From an uncultured Prosthecobacter sp. (lineage in GTDB: Bacteria; Verrucomicrobiota; Verrucomicrobiia; Verrucomicrobiales; Verrucomicrobiaceae): a stretch of DNA of 5,670 nt. The translations under genes were made by a program, and so were the position numbers. Numbering within the stretch: the stretch's first letter is position 1; every line of letters begins with the position of its first letter. Positions 1 to 5,670 of this stretch are shown piece by piece. Where the stretch lies: contig CALDGV010000268.1 of assembly GCA_937941745.1 (NCBI GenBank), forward strand, positions 1 through 5,670, in the 5' to 3' direction. The notes beneath the pieces were generated by a model. It ran no database searches. It was not told the origin of the DNA and saw only the letters and a program-made list of their open reading frames with translations.

Positions 1-48
1 CAGCGCGCCGCCCATCTTCCCGCAACCAATGAGTCCAAGTTTCAGCAT
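1..48 (-). CDS. proC: Pyrroline-5-carboxylate reductase, N-terminal fragment (cut by window edge)
   Basis: Reading leftwards from an ATG at 48-46, the 16 available codons give MLKLGLIGCGKMGGAL. This is the start of a Rossmann NAD(P)H-binding fold with the pattern hydrophobic-G-x-I-G-x-G-x-M-G, and the 'IGCGKMGGAL' form is typical of pyrroline-5-carboxylate reductase. That cytosolic enzyme catalyses the last step of proline synthesis, reducing 1-pyrroline-5-carboxylate to L-proline. The rest of the gene lies outside the window, so no catalytic residues can be checked. The gene is divergent from the 5-oxoprolinase gene, which also acts next to glutamate. No clear Shine-Dalgarno sequence precedes the ATG. 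The main alternative is another short-N-terminus Rossmann dehydrogenase, such as a 6-phosphogluconate dehydrogenase-like protein, but the C-G-x-M-G-G-A-L pattern favours ProC. Confidence 0.82.
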   Translation of the reverse strand, partial: MLKLGLIGCGKMGGAL

Positions 49-121
49 AGTTGGACGATGGTGGCGGGTGCTGGCTGAGCTTGCAAGAGTGCTTTGGAGG
101 TCGCCGCCCTTCACCGCAGGG

Positions 122-194
122 TTTACAAGATGGCAGGATTCACAGGATTTTTCAGCCGTTGGTTTGAATCCTGTTCATCCTGCCATCTTGTGAA
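122..194. repeat. Imperfect palindromic repeat (28-bp arms, 17-nt loop)
   Basis: The left arm (122-149) and right arm (167-194) are reverse complements at 25 of 28 positions, separated by a 17-nt loop (150-166). Mismatches fall at 124/192 (a T-G wobble), 140/176 and 141/175. The core, acaagatggcaggat at 125-139, pairs perfectly with 177-191, and the inner block acaggatt at 142-149 pairs perfectly with 167-174. Within each arm the short unit 'caggat' occurs twice, nine bases apart. From memory, this 'caggat/atcctg' vocabulary resembles dispersed palindromic repeats found between genes in Verrucomicrobia and other phyla; I could not run a search to confirm copies elsewhere. In RNA it would fold into a long hairpin. 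It lies between divergent proC and the oxoprolinase gene, and its right arm contains the preferred GTG start of the latter. No long T-run follows, so a terminator is unlikely. Confidence 0.85.
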
Positions 195-3100
195 TTCAGT
201 CGAAACAAGTCCCGAGACACCCTGGCGCATCGCCACCGACACTGGCGGCACGTTTACCGATTGCCATGCCCTTGACCCCCAAGGCCGGGAGACCCGTTGC
301 AAGGTGCTCTCCACCGGCTGTTTGAGAGCCGTGGTGGGTGATGATGGACTGTTGAAGGGGTTGCCGCCTCTGCCGGAAGGTTTTTTGATCGGATTTCAGG
401 TCCGCGCTGTGACGGAGGAGAGGCTCGAAACCGTGGGCGAAGAGTCCATTTTCCAAAACTGGCCTCCCGGCACTCTGCTCGAACTTACCACAGGTGAAGA
501 AGCTCCCGTGCTTGGGGCGCGCATCCTCACCAACACACCTCCGGGAAAAGCCTTTCCGCCGCTGCGGCTCCGTATTGCCACGACTCGGGCCACAAATGCG
601 CTGCTGGAGCGCAAGGGAGGTCGCATTGCCCTTTTCATCACCCAGGGTTTTGGAGATCTGCTCAGCATCGGCGACCAGCGCCGGAGTGATCTTTTTGCCC
701 TCAAGCATGAACCTCGTCCGGTCTTTCACGAGGTCGTCTGCGAGGTCTGTGAACGTGTCAGTGTGAGCGGTGAAGTGCTCGTTGCCCTGGATGAATCTGC
801 AGTGCGCACCGCTGCGATGGATTGTCTGGCGCAAGGCATCTCCACTGCCGCCATCTCGCTGCTTCATGGCCATGCCCACCCGCAGTACGAGCTGCGCGTC
901 GCGGAGATCCTGCGGGAGGCTGGGTTCACCCATCTCACGCTTTCCCACCAGACGGCGGCTTTTGCGAAGCTTCTGCCACGCACGCAGAGCACGGTGGCAG
1001 ACGCCTATCTGCACGAGCCGGTGCAGTCGTTCCTGAATGGCATCCGCCGTGTTTCTCCGGACATGCAGGTCATGACCAGCGCTGGCGGCCTGAAAAGTGC
1101 TGACGACATCCGCCCCAAAGACATGCTGCTCAGCGGCCCAGCGGGCGGAGCCATCGGCGCAGCAAACGCCGCGCGCCGGCTCGGCCACACGCGGATCATC
1201 ACTTTCGACATGGGCGGGACGAGCACGGACGTGGCCCGCATCGACACACGCCCTGGCTATCGGTTCAGTCAGGAAGTCGCTGGAATGAAGCTGCTTGCCC
1301 CCTGCATCGACATCGAAACCGTGGCTGCCGGTGGTGGCTCGATCTGCCGGATGTCTCATCACGGCCTGGCCGTTGGTCCTGAGAGTGCAGGCTCGAGCCC
1401 CGGCCCTGCCTGCTATGGAAAAGGCGGACCACTGACGATCACGGATGTGAACTTGCTCCTCGGCCGCTTTGATCCCTCGCGCGCACCGATTCCCCTCGAT
1501 CTCGAAGCGGCTCGTCAACGTTTGCGTGAGCTTCATCAGCAGACCGATGGCACTTGGAGCGAGGTGGAACTGCTCCATGCCTTGCTGCGGCTTGCCATCG
1601 AGCACATGACCGATGCCATCCGCCGCATCAGCATCGGCGAAGGCTATGACCCGGCAGATCATGCGCTGCTCGCCTTTGGTGGAGCTGGTCCGCAGCATGC
1701 CTGTGCTGTCGCTGAGGCACTTGGAATGAAAACGATCCTTGTTCCCGAGCATGCAGGCATCCTCAGTGCCGCAGGGCTCCAGGAGGCCGTGCCGGAGATC
1801 ATTGAAGAAAGGGAGGTGAGGATGCCATTGAAGGCGGCATTGAGCGATGGGAGTACGTTTCCAGGCACGCTGCAGTGTGAGCAACGAACTCAGATTGCTG
1901 AACTTCGTCTCAAAGGTCAGGACACTCCTCTCCAGGTCGAGTTCACGGATCCGCATGACCTTCCTCAGCGCTACCGCGCTGCGTATGAGCGCCTCTTCGG
2001 CTATCCGCCACCTTCCAGCCGTGAAATCGAGCTCGTCTCCATCCGCACCATCACGCGCAGTGGAAAGCCCGAGGCTTCCGAAATTCCGCCAAAAGGCAGG
2101 CACGCCCCTTCTTTGTCGGAAACCACACTCATCCAGGACGCCTTCTCCACCCTTGTTGTCGCTCCCGGCTGGAGCAAAGAGCACCTGCCCGGTTTCGGCC
2201 ACATCCTTCGTTTTGAGGGACAAATCTCCGCTGTGCCTGTGATCGAGCGCGATCTCCTCCGCCATCGCTTCCACAGCATCGTCAGCGACATGGGTGCGCT
2301 GCTTTGCCGCACTGCCATCTCCACCAACATCCGCGAGCGGCTCGACTTCTCCTGCGCCTTGCTGGATCCCCAGGGCAGGCTGCTTTCCAGCGCACCGCAC
2401 ATCCCTGTGCACCTCGGCGCGCTCGGGGTCTGCGTGCGTGAAGTGGCGAAGGCCATCCCGATGGCTCCGGGAGACACCATCATCACCAATCATCCGGCCT
2501 TTGGCGGCTCACATCTGCCTGATGTCACGCTCATCACACCCGTTTTTCAGCAGGGCACACTGCTCGGCTACATTGCCAATCGTGCGCATCATGCCGAGAT
2601 CGGCGGCATCACGCCTGGCTCCATGCCTGCAAATGCCTCGCGCTTGATCGAGGAAGGTGTTGTCATCGCTCCACGACACCTCATTCGGGCTGGCGAGTCC
2701 TGCTTTGAGGAGGTCAGCAACCTGCTTGCCACCGCATTGCACCCAACGCGAAATCTCGCGGACAACCTCGCGGATCTTCACGCACAGCTCGCCGCCAATC
2801 TTCATGGAGTCCAGCGTCTGTGCTCATTGGCCACTGAAAGCCTGCCACGCGTCATGAACGAGATCCTGGAGCACTCCGCCGAAGTCATGCGTCAGCAGAT
2901 CCAGCGCCTGCCCGAGGTCATCTCCGCCTCGGAAAAGCTCGACGATGGCAATATGATCGCCGTCACGATGAGGAAGGCAGCCGAAACGCTCGTGCTCGAC
3001 TTCACCGGCACCTCCGACGTGCATCCGCGCAATCTCAATGCCACGAATGCCATCGTCCGCAGCGCCATATTGTATGTCATGCGCCTCATGCTTCAGGAGG

Positions 3101-3741
3101 ATCTGCCTTTGAATGAAGGCCTCATGGAGCCCTTGGAGATCATTCTGCCCACTTCTTTGCTCAACCCAGCCTTCACGGGTGATCCGAACACCGATCCTGC
3201 GGTCGTCGGTGGCAATGTCGAGGTCTCTCAAAGGCTCGTCGATACCCTCATCAAGGCTTTGCATCTGCAAGCATGCTCCCAAGGCACGATGAACAACTTC
3301 CTCTTCGGTGGAGCAGGCTTCGGTTACTACGAAACCATCGCCGGAGGCAGCGGCGCAGGCGCCGGTTACCACGGTGCCCATGCGCTGCACACTCACATGA
3401 CGAACACGGCCATCACCGACCCTGAGATCATCGAGCAGCGCTACCCTGTGCGACTGCGCCAGTTCTCCATTCGCCGTAGTTCGGGGGGGCATGGAAGATG
3501 GCGCGGCGGTGATGGAGTGGTGCGCGAGTTTGAGTTCATCGCACCGCTGACCGTCAGCCTGCTCACCCAGCATCGGAAAGAAGCTCCTTTCGGTCTTAAC
3601 GGTGGCCAGCCAGGACAAAGAGGCCGCCAAAGTCTTTTTCACCAAGGTGGTGAGATGGTGTTGGAAGGTTGCACCAGCTTCCATGTGGAGGCGGGCGATC
3701 GTGTAGTGATCGAAACTCCCGGAGGCGGTGGCTGGGGCTGA
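190..3741 (+). CDS. oplAH: 5-oxoprolinase (ATP-hydrolysing), fused HyuA-HyuB type
   Basis: This enzyme opens 5-oxo-L-proline (pyroglutamate) to L-glutamate using ATP, in the cytosol. With the GTG start at 190 it is 1183 residues. An N-terminal hydantoinase-A (ASKHA-type ATPase) part spans about 14-540: phosphate-1 loop DTGGTFTDC at 17-25, IATTRATNALLER at about 129-141, LSGPAGG at 314-320, phosphate-2 loop FDMGGTSTD at 339-347, and FGGAGPQHACA at about 496-506. A less conserved linker precedes the hydantoinase-B part (about 686-1180), which contains ERLDFSCALLDPQG, NHPAFGGSHLPD at 767-778, RAHHAEIGG, GGNVEVSQR at 1007-1015, HMTNTAITDPEI at 1069-1080 and a C-terminal GGGGWG. By analogy with characterised relatives, D719, H775, D778 and H800 probably form the metal site. 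The A-B fusion matches the eukaryotic-type OPLAH arrangement and argues against two-subunit N-methylhydantoinase. The start is uncertain: the frame is open back to a TTG at 94, with an ATG at 130, but residues coded before 190 derive from the palindromic repeat and do not look like family sequence. Confidence 0.92.
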   Translation: MNSVETSPETPWRIATDTGGTFTDCHALDPQGRETRCKVLSTGCLRAVVGDDGLLKGLPPLPEGFLIGFQVRAVTEERLETVGEESIFQNWPPGTLLELTTGEEAPVLGARILTNTPPGKAFPPLRLRIATTRATNALLERKGGRIALFITQGFGDLLSIGDQRRSDLFALKHEPRPVFHEVVCEVCERVSVSGEVLVALDESAVRTAAMDCLAQGISTAAISLLHGHAHPQYELRVAEILREAGFTHLTLSHQTAAFAKLLPRTQSTVADAYLHEPVQSFLNGIRRVSPDMQVMTSAGGLKSADDIRPKDMLLSGPAGGAIGAANAARRLGHTRIITFDMGGTSTDVARIDTRPGYRFSQEVAGMKLLAPCIDIETVAAGGGSICRMSHHGLAVGPESAGSSPGPACYGKGGPLTITDVNLLLGRFDPSRAPIPLDLEAARQRLRELHQQTDGTWSEVELLHALLRLAIEHMTDAIRRISIGEGYDPADHALLAFGGAGPQHACAVAEALGMKTILVPEHAGILSAAGLQEAVPEIIEEREVRMPLKAALSDGSTFPGTLQCEQRTQIAELRLKGQDTPLQVEFTDPHDLPQRYRAAYERLFGYPPPSSREIELVSIRTITRSGKPEASEIPPKGRHAPSLSETTLIQDAFSTLVVAPGWSKEHLPGFGHILRFEGQISAVPVIERDLLRHRFHSIVSDMGALLCRTAISTNIRERLDFSCALLDPQGRLLSSAPHIPVHLGALGVCVREVAKAIPMAPGDTIITNHPAFGGSHLPDVTLITPVFQQGTLLGYIANRAHHAEIGGITPGSMPANASRLIEEGVVIAPRHLIRAGESCFEEVSNLLATALHPTRNLADNLADLHAQLAANLHGVQRLCSLATESLPRVMNEILEHSAEVMRQQIQRLPEVISASEKLDDGNMIAVTMRKAAETLVLDFTGTSDVHPRNLNATNAIVRSAILYVMRLMLQEDLPLNEGLMEPLEIILPTSLLNPAFTGDPNTDPAVVGGNVEVSQRLVDTLIKALHLQACSQGTMNNFLFGGAGFGYYETIAGGSGAGAGYHGAHALHTHMTNTAITDPEIIEQRYPVRLRQFSIRRSSGGHGRWRGGDGVVREFEFIAPLTVSLLTQHRKEAPFGLNGGQPGQRGRQSLFHQGGEMVLEGCTSFHVEAGDRVVIETPGGGGWG

Positions 3742-3759
3742 GTTGTTTAAAAGGCTCGT

Positions 3760-5160
3760 TCACGCGACGATCTGTCGCACGACCCTGCCATGCACATCCG
3801 TCAGCCGGTAATCACGGCCTTGGAAACGGTAGGTGAGGCGTTCGTGATCAATGCCTAGCTGGTGCAGCAGCGTGGCGTTCAGATCATGCACATGCACCGG
3901 GTCGCGGGTGATGTTGAAGCAAAAGTCATCCGTCTCACCGAACTGGAGGCCCGGTTTGATCCCACCACCCGCGAGCCACATCGTAAAGCAGCGGCCATGA
4001 TGATCGCGGCCGTGATTCATCGGCTCCAGCTTGCCCTGGGAATACGTCGTGCGGCCAAACTCGCCGCCCCAGACGACGAGCGTCTCGTCGAGCAGCCCGC
4101 GCTGCTTCAGATCGCGAACCAAAGCGGCGGCAGGCTGGTCCACATCGCCGCACTGCAGGCGCAGGTCGCTCGGCAGGTTGTAGTGCTGGTCCCAGCCGCG
4201 GTGGTAGAGCTGAATGAAGCGCACGCCACGCTCCGCCATGCGCCGTGCCAGCAGGCAGTTCGCCGCGAAGCTGCCCGGCTGCCGTGCCTGCGGTCCGTAG
4301 GCATCGAGCCTGGCCTCGCTTTCGTTGCTGAGGTTGGTCAGCTCCGGCACGCTGCTCTGCATGCGGAAGGCCATTTCATACTGTGCGATGCGCGTGGCGA
4401 TCTCGGGATCACGATGCAGCGCGAGCTGCTTTTGGTTCAAGGCCGCGATCACATCCAGCTGGTCACGCCGCGTTGCTTTGTCGATGCCTTCAGGGTTCGA
4501 GAGATACAAAACGGGATCGCCACTGCTGCGCAGCGACACACCCTGATGGTTTGACGGCAAAAATCCCGAGCCCCACAGCCGTGCATACAGCGGGTCAGCA
4601 GGCCGCGCCGCGCTGCCGCGTGACACCATCACGACGAAGGCGGGCAGGTCGCTGCTCTCACAGCCGAGCCCGTAGCTCAGCCACGCGCCGAAGCTCGGTC
4701 TGCCAGGCTGCTGGTGGCCTGTTTGCAGATACGTCACCGCCGGGTCGTGGTTGATCGCCTCTGTGTGCATGGAGCGGATGATGCAGAGTTGATCGACGAT
4801 CTTCGCCGTGTGCGGCAGCAGCTCGCTCACCCAGGCGCCGCTGTGGCCATGCCGCGCAAAGTTGAACAACGACGCTGTCACCGGCTTCGACTTCTGCCCG
4901 CTCGTCATGCCTGTCAGACGTTGATCGCCGACCACCGAAGCCGGAATCTCCAAGCCGTGCAGCTTCTTCAAACCCGGCTTGTGATCGAACAAGTCGAGCT
5001 GTGACGGTCCGCCGTGCATGAACAGATAAATCACCCGCTTCGCCTTCGGCGCGAAGTGCGACAACGCCCGCGCATCACCCATCAATGACGCCAAAGCCAT
5101 GCCGCCGAGGCTCAAACCCGAGCTTTTGAGGAACTGACGTCTGCTGGCTGACGAAACCAT
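3760..5160 (-). CDS. DUF1501 family protein, Tat-exported, sulfatase/alkaline-phosphatase-like fold
   Basis: The 466-residue product starts at the ATG at 5160 and opens with a twin-arginine signal: [15 protein letters not shown] at about 6-20, then a hydrophobic stretch ending near an A-R-A-L site. It is therefore probably exported folded to the periplasm. A GTG at 5181 would add seven residues, but the ATG places the Arg pair at 7-8, as expected. Family landmarks are [17 protein letters not shown] at about 47-63, [14 protein letters not shown] at about 136-149, GWDQHYNLP at 322-330, [10 protein letters not shown] at about 362-371, [19 protein letters not shown] at 382-400, and a C-terminal [20 protein letters not shown] followed by [11 protein letters not shown]. 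The family belongs to the alkaline phosphatase/sulfatase fold group, and the conserved Asp/His residues suggest a metal-dependent hydrolase. The substrate is unknown. In Planctomycetes and Verrucomicrobia these genes often sit beside DUF1549/DUF1553 cytochrome-type genes; here the upstream neighbour is a histidine kinase 30 nt away. No clear Shine-Dalgarno sequence is visible. The gene converges with the oxoprolinase gene across 18 nt. Confidence 0.9.
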   Translation of the reverse strand: MVSSASRRQFLKSSGLSLGGMALASLMGDARALSHFAPKAKRVIYLFMHGGPSQLDLFDHKPGLKKLHGLEIPASVVGDQRLTGMTSGQKSKPVTASLFNFARHGHSGAWVSELLPHTAKIVDQLCIIRSMHTEAINHDPAVTYLQTGHQQPGRPSFGAWLSYGLGCESSDLPAFVVMVSRGSAARPADPLYARLWGSGFLPSNHQGVSLRSSGDPVLYLSNPEGIDKATRRDQLDVIAALNQKQLALHRDPEIATRIAQYEMAFRMQSSVPELTNLSNESEARLDAYGPQARQPGSFAANCLLARRMAERGVRFIQLYHRGWDQHYNLPSDLRLQCGDVDQPAAALVRDLKQRGLLDETLVVWGGEFGRTTYSQGKLEPMNHGRDHHGRCFTMWLAGGGIKPGLQFGETDDFCFNITRDPVHVHDLNATLLHQLGIDHERLTYRFQGRDYRLTDVHGRVVRQIVA

Positions 5161-5190
5161 GTGCAACAAGCAACGGCCCACATGCTCACA

Positions 5191-5670
5191 TCATTGCAGT
5201 GTGATCGTAACCACCAGACCGCCACCTTCCCGATTTTGCGCTGTCACGGTTCCTCCACAGGCTTCGATGCAGCGTTTGGTGATGGCGAGGCCGAGCCCGC
5301 TGCCACCGGTGTTGCGACCGCGGGCGGTTTCGGGGCGGTAGAAGGGCTCAAACAGACGCGAAAGGGCTTCTTCGGGCACGCCGGGGCCGCGGTCCGCGAT
5401 TTGGATGATGACGCAGTCATTTTCGGCTTTGGCGTTGATTTCGAGGTCTTTGGCGTAGCGGATGGCGTTGCGCACGACGTTGCCGATGCCGCGATCGAGG
5501 GCGTTGCGGAGGCTGTGGAGCTTCACATCGTCGATTTCGAGGTTGATGCCGTTTTCGGGGGCTTCGCGGGCGAGGATGTTTTGGAGCAATTCGCGCAAAT
5601 CGAGGTCTTCAGGCGTTTCGCGGTCGGGGATGGTTTCAGCTTTGGTGAAGGCGAGGACTTCTTCGACGAG
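5191..5670 (-). CDS. Sensor histidine kinase, C-terminal part (cut by window edge)
   Basis: The reading frame is open from the right edge to a TGA at 5193-5191, giving 159 residues of the C-terminus; there is no reason to start it at the internal TTG at 5598. The first visible residues, LVEEVLAFTKAE, look like the end of the second dimerisation helix of a HisKA domain. The HATPase_c domain follows: N box GNVVRNAIRYA (Asn 64 and 68), G1 box DRGPGVPEE (about 93-101), F box RLFEPFYRPE (about 105-114), G2 box GGSGLGLAI (122-130), and a closing GGGLVVTITLQ strand. All ATP-binding motifs look intact. The FEPFYR plus 'ETARGRNTGGSGLGLA' arrangement resembles the CpxA/BaeS-type kinases. The phospho-accepting His, the membrane segments and the sensor domain are beyond the edge, as presumably is any response regulator. 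The gene ends 30 nt before the DUF1501 gene on the same strand, so the two may be co-transcribed. Confidence 0.93.
   Translation of the reverse strand, partial: LVEEVLAFTKAETIPDRETPEDLDLRELLQNILAREAPENGINLEIDDVKLHSLRNALDRGIGNVVRNAIRYAKDLEINAKAENDCVIIQIADRGPGVPEEALSRLFEPFYRPETARGRNTGGSGLGLAITKRCIEACGGTVTAQNREGGGLVVTITLQ

Noticed and set aside
122..194. The palindrome considered as a CRISPR repeat, transposon end pair, riboswitch or terminator.
   Set aside because: There is a single unit with no spacers, no transposase between the arms (loop only 17 nt), no recognisable aptamer core and no T-run after the stem.
196..2493. A 765-codon open frame on the minus strand opposite the 5-oxoprolinase gene.
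   Set aside because: The plus strand encodes a clearly conserved enzyme over the whole stretch. The antisense product is rich in Arg, His, Gly and Asp, without recognisable motifs, as expected for the complement of GC-rich coding sequence.
2824..3684. A 286-codon minus-strand open frame opposite the HyuB region.
   Set aside because: It lies entirely inside conserved HyuB coding sequence and shows no family motif, so it is a composition shadow.
3748..3781. A possible intrinsic terminator for the DUF1501 gene (stem 3781-3774 with 3768-3761, then a short T-run).
   Set aside because: The stem includes two G-U pairs, sits in the coding sequence and stop codon, and the tttt is separated from it by about 10 nt and is only four bases long.
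3862..4554. A 230-codon plus-strand open frame opposite the DUF1501 gene.
   Set aside because: The DUF1501 frame on the other strand carries the family motifs throughout; the plus-strand translation is Ala/Arg/Gln-rich and has no recognisable domain.
5596..5598. A TTG as the start of a small 135-residue ATPase-only protein.
   Set aside because: The frame continues open to the window edge and the upstream residues (LVEEVLAFTKAE) match the end of a histidine-kinase dimerisation helix, so the gene starts outside the window.

Overview
The window looks like ordinary chromosome from a member of the Verrucomicrobia/Planctomycetes group, more likely Verrucomicrobia. This rests on a Tat-exported DUF1501 protein of the type that is abundant in those phyla, a moderately high GC content, and a palindromic 'AACAGGAT / ACAAGATGGCAGGAT' repeat that resembles dispersed repeats I recall from such genomes. 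The lineage is an inference from gene content; there is no rRNA or other marker in the window.

Layout from left to right: (1) the first 16 codons of proC (pyrroline-5-carboxylate reductase) on the minus strand, running off the left edge; (2) a short divergent intergenic region holding a strong 28-bp-arm imperfect inverted repeat, which reaches into the start region of the next gene; (3) a very large plus-strand gene for an ATP-dependent 5-oxoprolinase with the HyuA and HyuB halves fused; (4) an 18-nt convergent junction with no convincing terminator; (5) a minus-strand DUF1501 gene with a twin-arginine signal; (6) 30 nt upstream of it and on the same strand, the catalytic C-terminal part of a sensor histidine kinase, which runs off the right edge.

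The left half has a metabolic theme. 5-Oxoprolinase returns pyroglutamate to glutamate, and ProC uses the glutamate-derived intermediate pyrroline-5-carboxylate to make proline. The two genes are divergent and could share a control region. The right half pairs a two-component sensor kinase with a periplasmic DUF1501 protein in a probable transcription unit. No tRNA, rRNA, CRISPR array, transposase, phage gene or riboswitch was recognised. I do not see evidence for a new defence or mobile system. The least ordinary feature is the palindromic repeat that overlaps the translation start of the oxoprolinase gene.
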